A DNA stretch of 64,000 nt from assembly GCA_917880885.1 (NCBI GenBank), contig OU862910.1, positions 13,156,710 to 13,220,709 of the forward strand, given 5' to 3'. This stretch comes from Limnephilus marmoratus (lineage: Eukaryota; Arthropoda; Insecta; Trichoptera; Limnephilidae). The notes below the pieces were generated by a model. The model saw only the letters and a list, made by a program, of their open reading frames with translations. It was not told where the DNA came from and searched no databases. The position numbers and the translations under genes were made by a program. Of the stretch, positions 25,486 to 35,611 are shown one piece after another. Numbering within the stretch: the stretch's first letter is position 1; each line of letters opens with the position of its first letter.

Positions 25486-25734
25486 AATATTTAATATTCA
25501 TTTAGACTTTTACAAAAAGGTCAATATGTGTTCGGTATGAAATAAAATCGAATGCATTTATCAGAGTCCCTATCTAGGTTACAAACCAGTTCTTAGAACG
25601 ATTGTTTCCGATGAAAATTGTAGTTGCCTATAATATGGAAAAAGAATTAGTCAAAGATTATATTGGTAATTCTAAAATTTGAAATATAAGATTGACAAAT
25701 ATGACGGTGTGTAAAGAGCAGGCAGCAACAACCG

Positions 25735-25857
25735 TTCCTTCCTAAAGGATTCCTTTATTTTTGTTATTTGTTTTGGGGTGTTATGCCGTGTTGCGCTACC
25801 TCCTCCTTTAGCCAACGTTTCGGACAGCGTTACAGTGTCCATCATCAGGGCAGATGT
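25735..25857 (-). repeat. Penelope-like terminal segment with hammerhead-like fold
   Basis: Downstream (on minus) of the Penelope-like coding remnant. The segment contains CTGATGA (25848-25842), a 5-bp stem GGACA/TGTCC and GAAA (25821-25818), followed by AACGTTGG. It is repeated in inverted orientation at 26141-26230 with only a few mismatches, through GGAGGAGGTAGCGCAA and ACACCCCAAAA. Confidence 0.65.
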
Positions 25858-25938
25858 GTAAATGTTAGTGGTGAAATGTGTGCTTAAGTACTTCGAAGCA
25901 ATACCGTGTTGCCAGTCCCACTCCACCGCGAGCTGGCA

Positions 25939-26130
25939 TTACAGTATACTTGAAGATGGTTTTCTGCTTTTAGCTTTGGTGTAGCCGTCAATTACCGGAT
26001 ACCAAGAGCTATTGAGCTTAGCTCCGTCGTCTCTGTTAATGTTAATAGGATGTTTATGAATTTCAATTGCCTCTGTAATTAGGCGTGCTCTATAAGTTTT
26101 GGGTCTTCCCAAGACTTCAGGAACAAATTC
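25939..26130 (-). pseudogene. Penelope-like element, GIY-YIG-type C-terminus
   Basis: An open minus-strand frame without a start codon encodes about 63 residues and ends in TAA at 25939-25941. It contains YRARLITEAIEIHKH followed by PININRDDGAKLNSSWYPVI. The pattern R-I-EA-EI-KH-NN-N-D-G-LN-SW-P is what I know from the end of the GIY-YIG endonuclease domain of Penelope-like retroelements. In those elements a TERT-related RT and this nuclease work together in target-primed insertion. RT and the GIY-YIG core are absent here, so the copy is severely 5'-truncated. It sits between inverted copies of a terminal repeat. Confidence 0.7.
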
Positions 26131-26140
26131 AAATGATGAT

Positions 26141-26230
26141 GATGATGGACACTGTTACGCTGTCCGAAACGTTGGCTAAAGGAGGAGGTAGCGCAATACG
26201 GCATAACACCCCAAAAACAAATAACAAAAA
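26141..26230 (+). repeat. Inverted copy of the Penelope-like terminal segment
   Basis: Nearly perfect reverse complement of 25757-25848. Its outer edge runs into a short ATG microsatellite (GATGATGATGATGG), which may have formed by slippage at the GATGATGG of the motif. Confidence 0.7.
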
Positions 26231-26234
26231 TACT

Positions 26235-26955
26235 TTTGGCCGTGAAAATGTAAAATCATATCCGATTCCTTTATTTCTTCTAAGTTATCTGCGTACTTTT
26301 ACTGCGGATTGATTTGACCACCAGCATCTCGTATTTACCAAAGAAACTCCATAAATATTTTAACTGTGCTAAATATTTTTTATACAACACTCTATTTTTC
26401 GCCTTTCTCGCAAAGCACGAGCCTACATATTTGACTTTGATTTAATACACTTGAAAACTGAAACAGAAAATCGAAGAAAACCTACTAAGAAACTTCATAC
26501 CCCAATTTCGTTACTGTATCCTTATATATTTAACTTTCTTAATATAAACCATTTCACTTCTGAATGATTTAGGTACACTCATTTACATTCTCGTATCTTA
26601 TTCTTTACGCATCTTCCTTTTCCTCTCAGACTTCAGAAGAACTTACTTCGCTACTTTGTTTTGCTCTTTTTCAAGTTTTTTCTCGCGCTAACTTGGTAGT
26701 ATAATCTACCTAAGACTTTGGTACCCGATTGATTCTCACATAAAATATTGCCGTTGGCTGGAAAAATAAAACATTTTCTGACCTTTCGGAGTTGTACGAA
26801 AAATTGTAAGACGATTTTCACGAAAGGACAAGATTTTGTAACGCTTTTATTCAATCTTACAGGTAGTTCCACGCATGGTGGGAAAATTCATATTACTTTG
26901 CACCAAAGAACTGATAATGTTTTGTATTTTATGTGATAACGAAAAATAATGAAGA
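26235..26955. other. No recognised gene
   Basis: Two weak opposite-strand frames at 26651-26936 (73 and 62 codons) overlap each other and match nothing recognisable. Confidence 0.35.
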
Positions 26956-26957
26956 TT

Positions 26958-27233
26958 TTCAAATTAATAAATTACGTTGTATTAACCACTTAATTATTTA
27001 TAAAAACCGACATGTTTCGTCAGCAAAGCTGACTTCCTCAGGGTTTTGACAGAACTAATTTAAAAAATAGACATACATAGGTAATAGAGAAAAATAATAG
27101 ACATAAACAATAATAAAATTTTGAAAGAAAATAATGTGTAAGGGATGAGGGGCAATATAGAACAATTAAATGTTCACATGTCGGTTTTTATAAATAATTA
27201 AGTGGTTAATACAACGTAATTTATTAATTTGAA
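26958..27233. repeat. Inverted repeat with perfect 57-bp arms
   Basis: 26958-27014 and 27177-27233 are exact reverse complements (TTCAAATTAATAAATTACG ... ACCGACATG), separated by 162 bp. The left arm ends inside a hammerhead-like motif. This resembles the inverted partial terminal repeats of Penelope-like elements; no coding part is left. Confidence 0.8.
27003..27047 (-). ncRNA. Hammerhead-ribozyme-like motif
   Basis: On minus: stem I AAAACC (27047-27042) pairs with GGTTTT (27008-27003). Core CTGAGGA spans 27041-27035, one extra A, stem II GTCAGC/GCTGAC with a TTT loop, then GAAA (27018-27015), palindromic CATG as a minimal stem III, and TC before stem I. Known Penelope-like elements carry minimal hammerheads of this type. 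The unpaired A between CTGANGA and stem II departs from the consensus, so catalysis is uncertain. Confidence 0.5.
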
Positions 27234-27351
27234 TTTAAAATGTTACCACAAAATAATTTTGCAATATTAGAAGAATTGAATGAAGATTTTGGTTAGAATA
27301 GGAAAGCGAAGGTAAGTGGAGAGATTAGTGAAGAAATTGCTTAAGTGATAA

Positions 27352-27530
27352 GTGTGCAGTTTACACGCTTTAGAAGTGAAACTTCAGAAAACTAAAGTAA
27401 ACAAGAGTGGGGAGGCTACCAAGCACCGCACTCATCTCATTCCTATAGATGTAAGGGTTTGTCACTTTTAGAGCCGTTTTTTCGTTTCATCTAGTTTTAA
27501 ATCACAACGGTGCTGAAGAAGTCTTGACTT
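27352..27530 (+). repeat. Rep2 copy 2
   Basis: Matches 22660-22861 from GTGTGCAGTTTACAC through AAACTAAAGTA, CTCATTC, TATAGATGTA to ATCACAACGGTGCTGAAGAAG, with a few small deletions. Confidence 0.7.
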
Positions 27531-27556
27531 AAAGAATATTATTATTCCATACTAAC

Positions 27557-27650
27557 TATAGGTTGGCGCAAAACTACCGTTTTATTTTGAATCTTATTGT
27601 AATGTGTAATAAGATTCAAACCGTATCGGTAGTTTTGCGCTAATCTTTAC
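27557..27650. mobile_element. Short palindromic MITE, mariner-like
   Basis: Left end GGTTGGCGCAAAACTACCG (27561-27579) pairs with CGGTAGTTTTGCGCTAATC (27627-27645). The inner parts TTGAATCTTATT and AATAAGATTCAA also pair, so almost the entire 90 bp is one foldback. TA dinucleotides flank both sides, and the GGTTGGCGCAAAA end recalls mariner-family termini. Too short to encode a transposase. Confidence 0.65.
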
Positions 27651-27654
27651 TATT

Positions 27655-27800
27655 TTCAATGTTATTGGCCCGATGCTGACTACAAACGGGACAGGTCTTA
27701 GCGCGGTGGATTTTAAAATGTCACATGATCAAGTCACTTCCATCGAGCAACAATGGTTTTCAAATGGCGGCGATTGTTGTTGATACTCGTTATTACTGAT
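27655..27800 (+). repeat. Rep6 repeat copy (5' part)
   Basis: GAGCAACAATGG, TTCAAATGGCGGCGATTGTT and ATACTC at 27745-27790 match 16130-16172. Confidence 0.5.
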
Positions 27801-28136
27801 GATTTGTGTGTTGATTTAACGCAAGAATTTTAGAAGCAAAAGTTTGTATGGATGTACATGTGTTTCAGGTGCTACACGTATTGCTCCTGTCTCCCTTGGT
27901 ATATCCTCCATTACTCTTCACTAGTGTATACGCTTCGAACTGTTTATAAAATTACTTTTGTGACCTGTAAATTACTGGTTTCGTTTTGACTTATGTATGT
28001 ACTGAAACATTTTCTTTTCTTGTTTTAATTATTTTCTTTTAGCTCTAACTTCACACCGTTTACAGGCATCCATGATCTAACGTTTCTGCTAAAACTGATT
28101 TATGCTTTACTTCAACAGGCCATGTTCTATCTTGGA

Positions 28137-28165
28137 GGGCGATGGTGGTGAAGACGCCATCGCCC
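28137..28165. other. GC-rich 9-bp hairpin
   Basis: GGGCGATGG (28137-28145) and CCATCGCCC (28157-28165) are perfect complements around an 11-nt loop, in an AT-rich setting. It has no T-run after it and is not next to a recognised gene; function unknown. Confidence 0.4.
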
Positions 28166-28289
28166 AATATATTATGACTTCTGTAATCATACAACAATTA
28201 TGTTTCTAATATATAATTGCTTTTTTCATTTTTTTTTACTTTACATTAGCTTTAGTTCCATATTTTGGTGGTGCAGCTGAACTGTACAT

Positions 28290-28625
28290 ATTTATGTATC
28301 GTCGTCACCCCATAAAAGGGGGTGGGATAGACCCCGTCCGTGCGTACAGCCAGGCGAACCCATACTGGAGCGGTTTTTCTGCGATCCTCCCGCGCCTCCC
28401 CCAATGATAGGCCTGAGGGTAGGCCTGAGGAACAGCCGCGTGGTCTCGACGTCCTTCCGCCCCCCCTCCGACAATCCGACGCTGATCTTTTCCCCGAGTC
28501 TTCAAAAACTTCCTCTTCTTTCCCACATATATTTCTTCGTGGCAAAATCGGTGAGTCGGCTAAAGGGCGCGGACTCCGGGTTTCGTCTGCGGTTGGGCCG
28601 ATAGCCATACACATTGTCATTGGGA
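28290..28625. other. GC-rich island, open on both strands
   Basis: Strongly GC- and CpG-rich compared with its surroundings. Long frames exist on both strands (28340-28756 plus, 28252-28620 minus), as expected from high GC content and few stops. The plus frame ends in an AT-rich hydrophobic run that looks like read-through into flank. It could be a fragment of a GC-rich retroelement or a gene-associated island; I cannot decide. Confidence 0.3.
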
Positions 28626-28893
28626 CTGCCTGGTGGTTTGTGGAATACCTTCTCTGTATAGATATTTTATTTTTATGCCTTTTCTTCTCTCAGTTATTTT
28701 TGCAAATACTTGCATTATATTATTACTGTTACTTTTTCGTTATATATCTTAACTAGGTCTCCTCAACCGGGCGCAGCTCTTATTTTTCTTTATTTACTAA
28801 CACCTTTATCTGTATATATTTTTCTCTATAGATTTCAGAAGAATCATTCCACGGGCTGCTACTTTTATTTATCTTTTGTATAATGTTAATGTA

Positions 28894-29065
28894 AGTACTT
28901 GCATACTGCTTACTAACCCCGTATGCATGGACATTGGAGGGTCTAGAGTCGTTCAAATAAATGTAGCTTCGTTAAAAAAAAAATAGAGTCTTGACGTGTG
29001 CGGTGAAGGAGGAAACCATATGTTTCCTTATAACGCCGTTGGGAAAGTGGTGGGGTCCCCTCCAA
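28894..29065 (+). repeat. Rep4 repeat copy 2
   Basis: Same word order as 6585-6760. It abuts the Helitron-like sequence that follows, so it may belong to that element's 5' part or be the site into which it inserted. Confidence 0.65.
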
Positions 29066-29079
29066 TGTACATGTGTTTG

Positions 29080-29293
29080 TTGCTCTTTCACGCTAAAACT
29101 ACGGAATGGATTTAATGAAACTTTACAATAATATAGCTCATACGTCAGAATAACACATAAGTTATAATAATTTATAAAGTTAGCTAGGAAGGGGACGCGG
29201 AAGAGGAGCGGGGACGCACGGGAAAGGTGATTCAGGGAGAAACAATATATTTATTTGAAAATGGCATTGCAACGCATGCCGGGAACCAGCTGG
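29080..29293 (+). mobile_element. Non-autonomous Helitron 3' portion
   Basis: Ends in CTGG (29290-29293, the CTRR signature) followed by T. It has a short hairpin GGCAT/ATGCC ending about 13 nt before the terminus, as Helitron 3' ends do. The same terminus (GCAACGCATGCCGGGAACC) is at 36834 on minus. The internal stretch CACGCTAAAACTACGGAATGG is of the kind seen in insect Helitrons. The 5' TC end is not resolved. Confidence 0.6.
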
Positions 29294-29299
29294 TATTAA

Positions 29300-29400
29300 A
29301 TAAACAGAATTATTAGACTACTTTAAACAGAAAAGATTACAAAGCAAAGAGCACTGATTTCGTAATTTGGCGTTGGCATTATTCTCTAGTAGGCCTCCAG
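29300..29400 (+). repeat. Rep6 repeat copy (3' part)
   Basis: TTAGACTACTTTAAA, AGCACTGATTTCGTAATTTG and CTCTAGTAGGCC match 16225-16322. Confidence 0.5.
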
Positions 29401-29512
29401 TTTATGTTACATTAAAAGCTATATAAAATTGTACATATTGCGTGAAATTGTAGTTTAAAAACCTGCATTTATGATACTTAAAGCATTTTAAATGCAGATC
29501 GCAATTAATTTG

Positions 29513-29781
29513 TAGGTGGTTCGCTACGTTTGGTGATTTAGCAGGGGTGCCCGGGTTCATGGGGTGAGGTTTGTCTAGGTCTTGGAGGCGGATGACCAAG
29601 ACACACTGAACCCCAGATTCCTACCCACCCCTTAAACCCTTTTCCTTCCCAGAACTCTCCTCTCCTTCCTTTCCTTAAAAAAACCCTCCACACAGCATCC
29701 CCAAAGATGACATAGGCCCTGAGGGAAATTGTTTTCCTCAGGGCCTCCTGTGTGGAGCTCATGTAAAAAAAAAAAAAAAAA
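29513..29781 (+). repeat. Rep1 copy, 5'-truncated, intact 3' hairpin
   Basis: Begins inside the unit at AGGTGGTTCGCTACG and runs uninterrupted to the double hairpin and an A-run of about 17. The 5' truncation with an intact 3' end is typical of target-primed reverse transcription. Confidence 0.85.
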
Positions 29782-29784
29782 GTA

Positions 29785-30200
29785 AAAGGTATCTGGTCGG
29801 TCTCTAGAATATTAACAAACAGAGGTTTTAACATTACATTTTCGTTTTGTAATTTTTCATTTTTATATTAAAAAAATTGTTTTGAGTATATATATATTTT
29901 TTTTGTTTTGTTTTATATAATTTTGGATTAATATTCCTTTTTTATAAAATGAACTTACTTATTCTTATTATGCTGTCTCAGTAGAAGTAAAGCCACAAGG
30001 AGGAAATCCGTAATTGGTTTTATTTTGGCTATTTAATACTATGTACAAACTGAAATAAATATAAACTGTCAATTTCCCGAAAATTAATAAATAAATAAAT
30101 AAATAAATAACGCTACAATTTCTGGATATTTTTGTTATTTCGGTATCTAATTAAATTCATAATTAGCACATTGTGTATCCAACATAAATATTGCTTGCGT
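29785..30200. other. AT-rich DNA with a (TAAA)n run
   Basis: AATAAATAAATAAATAAATAA at about 30084-30109 may be the eroded tail of a LINE or a simple microsatellite. No gene. Confidence 0.4.
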
Positions 30201-30204
30201 TCAT

Positions 30205-30620
30205 TTGTGTTATGTGCCAACTTCCCGATTGCCAATAATAGCGATCAGAATATTTAATGTCTGGTCATTGTTCGTCTGGTCTCCCTCGTTCTTCTCAGGG
30301 AAGGCGAGGTGGGAAAGAGAGGAAGATTGGCAGTTTACATCACGAGAGCTTACGGATGTTTTGCTCGTTAAGTCAACTAAGTTTACAGTGGTTCTAATTG
30401 CGGACCGATACAACATAATGTCACGAGTCTTGCCAGCGGCGCAGTGGGGAACTGGCGAGCTCAAAGGCGAACTATGCTTCTTAGTTGCCGCCCCAAAACT
30501 TCGTGTTATTATGCTCGTACAAAGTCCGTCGTTAGTGACGTGAAAAACCACCGAGAGACGATAATAAGTGTGATTTTCGTTGAATTGAACAACAGTAAAG
30601 GTAAAAACACAATTTATTGG
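30205..30620 (+). promoter_or_regulatory. CpG-rich promoter / first-exon candidate
   Basis: A GC- and CpG-rich island that differs from all recognised repeats here. After TCGTTAGTGACGTG (about 30530-30543) the sequence reads like an insect 5' leader and reaches AACAGTAAAG|GTAAAAAC near 30593-30607, a plausible splice donor. Open frames on both strands (112 and 146 codons) reflect base composition and resemble nothing known. Inference: a 5' untranslated exon on plus; a minus-strand origin is not excluded. Confidence 0.3.
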
Positions 30621-30895
30621 TCGAAGTAGGCGTCCGATTTTTAAGGGCACATTAATAATTAGGGCAAAGGAAGGTGTTATATAATCTTAAACTTCTGTAA
30701 TTTTATCAAATTAATGACCACTGATGTGCATCGTTCATGCGATAATGTAAAAATGCAGTCAAACCATATTATGTAGAAACCAAAGCTAAACGGATTATTT
30801 ATAAAAGTCATGTTCACTTGTAATAAAATTTTCTAGGAAAGTATTCATTTGACGTCCCAATATGTCAATATAAAGAAAAAAACAAATTAATATTA

Positions 30896-31000
30896 CAGGA
30901 TGTTAAGGGACGTACTCTTTTGTGATTCCTGATATTATTTGGAGTAAAAAATTTAACTGAATTTTTGATCTCTGGTGACACTTTTCAACGAATGACTAAG
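30896..31000 (+). repeat. Rep5 repeat fragment
   Basis: CAGGATGTTAAGGGACGTAC, TGTGATTCCTGATATTATTT and GGAGTAAAAAATTTAAC match 1161-1275 and, more distantly, the arms at 38835 and 39677. Confidence 0.55.
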
Positions 31001-31021
31001 TAATATTGATTTACCATTTTT

Positions 31022-31192
31022 GGATTGAAACGAAAAAAAAACACAAAACAAACACACAGGTCTATAGGATTTAGGCTGTGAGAGAATGAGATAGAATAAT
31101 CGGTCTCCTCTTTATGCGGTGCTTCGTAGCCTCCCCACTCTTGTCTACTTTAGTTTTCTGAAGGTTTCACTTCTACCGCGTATGAACTGCAC
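31022..31192 (-). repeat. Rep2 copy 3 (minus)
   Basis: Plus-strand text GTGAGAGAATGAGATAGAAT, CTACTTTAGTTTTCTGAAGG and TTCACTTCTACCGCGTATG is the reverse complement of the 22660 copy. Confidence 0.75.
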
Positions 31193-31325
31193 ATTTGTAT
31201 TGATTTCTTTCTTTTTGTGGTTTTTTTACTTGTATTGTTCAAAATAAAATTATTTTACTGACTGTTAAATATTTTTGAATGTCTAAACATATAAAATAGT
31301 ATTATTTATTTAACTTAGGAACATA

Positions 31326-31460
31326 ATGGATAATAGACAACCACCTCAAACTCGAGAAGTACCACGAACATTTCATGTGGCAAGAGGAAATTCAATATGC
31401 TCTTCGAAATTTGGCTTTCACCCACCATGTACATTGGTATCCCTATGTGCTAAAGCCTAA
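31326..31460 (+). other. Small ORF of 44 codons, unknown
   Basis: An ATG frame (MDNRQPPQTREVPRTFHVAR ... CAKA, stop 31458-31460) with less AT-biased composition than its flanks. No recognised homology; could be a transposon scrap or chance. Confidence 0.15.
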
Positions 31461-31689
31461 CAAAGTGGTAATTTGATGTTGACAATGCATAACGACGCAG
31501 CAATTGATGCCGATACAGTGTATCGTCAAAAGCCAGATAATGTCGAACTATAATCGCATGAAAAATGTGTAGATCTGGTACATAAGATGTGGTCACTTTA
31601 TTAAGAAGTGTCAAGGAAATCAAGAATATAATAATAATAATCAAAACGTTTATTCATCAATGGATTTTTTACAATATTACACATTTTGT

Positions 31690-31912
31690 TTATTTATGAT
31701 TGATTCTATTGAAATAAAGGTCACTGCTCAGCTGTAATTCTGAATTTTTGCATCATGTCAGCGGTATATATAATATAGCAAAAAGCAATGACCCTAGTAT
31801 CGATCCCTGCGGTTCCCTTCGCGTTATCACAACGTTAGATGAATATTTTAGAGTCCCATTGATATCCCTACAAACTGTGCGCTGAGTTCTATCTTTGATC
31901 ACCTCCGTCTTA
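31690..31912 (-). pseudogene. LINE reverse-transcriptase fragment (motif B)
   Basis: The minus strand from 31910 reads KDRTQRTVCRDINGTLKYSS, then REPQGSILGSLLFAILYI before a stop. This is RT motif B (PQGS-LG-LLF) of a Jockey-like LINE with the usual DRTQ-V upstream. A frame change then leads into ADMMQKF, which looks like the eroded ADD-MQ of motif C with intervening sequence lost. Non-functional. Confidence 0.7.
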
Positions 31913-31914
31913 TT

Positions 31915-33930
31915 TTATTTGCTAAACCTTAGCGCCCAAAATGCAATATGCATTCATACTGCGAACAAGAACTACAGTTCGATGTCGTGTCTTCCTTACC
32001 GACCTGCCTCTGGCTTAGATGAAACCACTGGCTCAACACGCAAAATAAAATTTTGCCAAAAGCCTGTCTTTAAAAATAAAATACTTTCTTGGTATCCATC
32101 AAGTAGAAAGTCGGTCAGCGTTCTCACCATCGACTCGGAGAAAAGTTGCTTTCAACACTGTGAAAGAGTTCGCAATAATCATTTTTAATAAACATTACTT
32201 AGATTGAAAAATAAATACACCACAATCCACAATGATTTCACTTATTTTTTTAAAGTTTAAAAATGGCCTACACTTGTAATTCACGCGATCTTTGGTGTTT
32301 CTTTTTAGATCGCGACCACTGTAGGGTAAATGATAAACTAAAATCTAAATGCATAAGTAAGGTTTATTCATTTTTTGCCTGTCTCACTATGTCCAGATAG
32401 ATTTATTCAAATACAGAACACAAAGGACCGGCTGATTGTATTTTTAAACCACTGGCAAAACTCCACTAAGAAACCTTTATTAGTTTGAGATCGAAATACA
32501 CATTTTGATAATTATAGAGTGTGTTTGTGTGTGTGTGTGAAATTCAAAGGTTTTTAGGTTTTCGTCACTTTCGCAACAAGCATTGATTATTTTTCTGTAA
32601 ATCAAGGGTAATTTGAACAAACATATTTTCAAGAGATTGAGTCAGCTGCTAGATAACTACATATTGAATTCCATAAGTCTAAAATTTAACTTCAGTAAAA
32701 AGATAGAAAAAAGAAAAAGTGTTTTCGAGAGCAGTTGATCGGAACACAACCCAACTAAATCCAAAGCATGTCGTAAATGCGTAAAAAAACATTCGCTACT
32801 AGTTGTCAAATAACTTCAGTTCATCCGGGGTGGTGGACTTTTTTGTATTGTAAAACGCTTTTTAATATAGAGTCGTTTTTATTTATAATCACTTTGAATT
32901 TACAGCAAATAAAATCATCACTTTTTATAACTAATTTTGGCCCGGACCCCGCCTGGGCAATAAGGGGACTGTACCCTAGGTATCGATCAATGCGAGAGAG
33001 AAAGTATTTGGAATAACACCCTTTATATACTGCTAAAAATATAAAATACCGTCTTCAGGTTTACGAAAATACGAGAATAATAATAAACAATGGCGATCGA
33101 CACCTACTGAGTCACGTGGCCTATTTTAGTTAGTCGGTAACACTAGCTTCAATAAAATTCACCCAGATGTCTCTAGTATTCACTATCTCTTAATAAACTG
33201 ATCAAGATTAAATCAATGATTATCTACAGCAATCATCCCATAGATGTCACCATTCTTAACACTAGTATTTGGAAAAAAAAAACTTTATTTTATTCACATA
33301 TTTACTTAGGCTGAGCTTCCATATTACTTTGCAACTCTATTACGCATTCAGTTTAGAATTTGTCTAGAAGTTGCTAAACTTCCTCAATTTGATTATAGAC
33401 CCATAAATAATGCTTCACATGTAGGTTACGCGTTTGAGCAACACTGATCTATTCTATATCACTGCCACGGTTGTAAATTATGTTGTTTAGTGTGCGGGGG
33501 TTAAAAATGTTGCAACTCGACAATAAACAAACTGAACATTTTATTCAACACGGAATTCACTTAAAACCGTACAAAACTATGCTTTTATAATGACATATAT
33601 TTGTCTGGCCCGGAGAGTAACAGGGAAGCAGGAATTCGTAGCGGGAGCGGTTTTAGTTGACCTGTAAAAACAGACTATAAATTTCTTCCGCGACCATCTG
33701 CCTCTGATCGCGGATTGTACAACTTCCAAAACAAAACAATGCACGTTCATAATTCAACAGGCGTTTTAAATTTATCTCATTTTAAAAATTGGATAAAACT
33801 AACTTCAAGTTAATAGAATAACGTGTTTTTGTTTGTAACATCGAATTTGTCATTCGCGATATGGACATTTTTATGGATGTCAAAATACTCGACAGAAAGG
33901 GTATGGGAAGAGGAAAGTTTGGTTAGAGCA
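31915..33930. other. Mostly AT-rich DNA, no confirmed gene
   Basis: 31915-32190 has more balanced composition and is partly open on both strands, possibly a further relic linked to the LINE fragment beside it. 33640-33720 is a small CpG-containing patch. Nothing else is recognisable. Confidence 0.35.
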
Positions 33931-33934
33931 GTGA

Positions 33935-34030
33935 TTCATAGTAAGCGTTTTGGAGGTCTGGGGGGGCGTTTTTAAATTTTTAGCATTTAGGGGGCGCTGC
34001 AGAAGTTGCTGCGAGTAGGAATTGTGTCAA
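33935..34030. repeat. Possible hAT-like MITE fragment
   Basis: CAGTGATTCATAGTAAGCG, GGGGGGGCGTTTTTAAA and GGGGGCGCTGCAGAAG resemble the terminal part of the hAT-type element at 39089-39500 (GATTCTCAACG, GGGGGCGTTTCAGA, GGGGGCGCTAGAA). Confidence 0.35.
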
Positions 34031-34099
34031 TATAGAAAATAAGCTCATTCACGAGCCTGCTGTACATATTCGGTTAACAAACAATGCGACATTTTAATG

Positions 34100-34320
34100 T
34101 TTATGTGATCTTATTACGGACATATGAATATATCTGGACCTGCCCTAAGTGATAAAAACGTATTATTTCCCCCTCCACATGGCGCCGGCTGTAGCTCCTC
34201 CTTGGAACCGGCTCGCTCCATGGGGAGGGGATATAGCCTCGCTTGAATCTAAAATGTGTGACGTCATCATTCTTGCCGTGAACAGCGAGAAGCTGACATC
34301 CATACATTTAACGAAATAAC
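34100..34320. promoter_or_regulatory. GC-rich patch with CRE-like palindrome and foldback
   Basis: Contains TGACGTCA (34259-34266), the CREB/ATF consensus, and an imperfect foldback in which CCCCCTCCACATGG (about 34170) faces CCATGGGGAGGGG (about 34217). No coding frame is convincing. It could be a regulatory element or a MITE core. Confidence 0.25.
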
Positions 34321-34857
34321 GGCAGCTTGTGCTATACAATATATCTACGCATCAATATGCACATAGAGAATGTGGGCGGTACTCCAATGTGCTCGTCGCT
34401 GGTTACAGGGGTAAATAAATTATGAAACATTTGTAAAAGTGTTTTAACTAAACACGGCAAGAAAAAATTGATATGTGTATTGGCGCGAGTCTTTTTGGGG
34501 CGAGCATTTGGCCTTAGCAAATAAGTTTTGAACGTGGCAAGCAATTCGCGCTCCCATGTAAAAAGGTCTATTCATTCAAAGCAGATTTTGCTTTTAAGAA
34601 CTAAATGGTGATATTGTAATGCGAGATGCCTATATACTGTCAGATTGATTGTTCAACGAATGACAGTCATCTTTCCCCCCTTTGCTCTCCATAGTTTGGT
34701 TTTACCCCTCATCTGTAACTGCTTGTCTATCCATTTGGATGTCTATGGATCTTATGGATTATCCATTAGAAACTGAGCTTATTAAATCGATTATGGAGCA
34801 GTTGAGACCATCGCGTCCCCAATTAATATGAAGGTATAACGTTAGGCTGAAGTGTAT

Positions 34858-35013
34858 AGGGAGTATAAGGAGATGTAAAAGAGGAAGATTGGGAAGTAAG
34901 AAGCTATATAAATGAAGTCACTTAAAGTGACTAAAGTGAATCGTAGCAAAATTCAGATTTAGAATGGTCCGTTGATTTTCATAATTAACGCTATTCGTCC
35001 ATACTGCCGGCAG
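34858..35013 (+). repeat. Rep3 unit, blocks A-B
   Basis: Block A (GGAGTATAAGGAGA ... GAAGTAAGAAG ... AGCAAAATTCAGATTTAGAA) matches 35770-35885. Block B (CGTTGATTTTCATAATTAAC, GCTATTCGT, ATACTGCC) matches 45938-45985. Confidence 0.65.
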
Positions 35014-35019
35014 CTTCAA

Positions 35020-35290
35020 GTTATGAAGTGAACATTACGATGGTAATTATTTATTATCAGTATATTATATTAATACGTGAAGCAAAAACTTTGTACCCAT
35101 TTTTACGAAAATTTCGCGGACGGAGGAGTATGAAATTTTGCACACCTATAGATTATTTAGAGAAAGGAGTGCAGAATGCCAATGTAATAAAATTATTCAT
35201 AAAAAAATACATTAAAAAAACATTACACACACTATATAATTTAAATTAATTATGGTCGAATTTCGACCATTGGGCGACCACTAGTACGAT
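35020..35290 (+). repeat. Insertion in Rep3, insect-type dispersed repeat
   Basis: Text such as AAAACTTTGTACCCATTTTT, CGCGGACGGAGGAGTATGAA and TTTGCACACCTATAGATTAT looks like a repeat type I associate with insect (particularly moth) genomes. It separates Rep3 block B from block C. Recognition from memory only. Confidence 0.3.
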
Positions 35291-35611
35291 TATATACGCT
35301 TAAAATCCGTCTGCTTGTTTAGGAATAAATACATCCCCAAACATGTAATCGCGTTATACTCTCATGAGACCAAAAACGTCCGAGCGACCTCAAATTTTAA
35401 AAGCAATAAATCTCTATTCCTCTCATGCAAACATATGTATTTTTCTTTTAACCAGAAAGAGAGCGAAATAACGCTTCTTATTGTCTTTGAAATATGAAAG
35501 CTATCTTGCATAGATATTTTACAATCTCGATCCAAAGTGACGGTTTCAGATTTTTTTCAGAATCCGAGGCTTCCGGATTGTGAGGTGTGAATATATTGAA
35601 CCAAGCAGACG

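Noticed and set aside
25735..26230. Ordinary DNA-transposon TIRs
   Set aside because: The inverted segments look like termini, but the enclosed frame is a Penelope-like C-terminus whose stop lies just before the segment, so they are retroelement end repeats.
28252..28756. GC-rich frames on both strands as a host gene
   Set aside because: Open in several frames because stops are rare in GC-rich DNA. The plus frame ends in a hydrophobic AT-rich run and no motif is recognisable. Kept only as a GC island.
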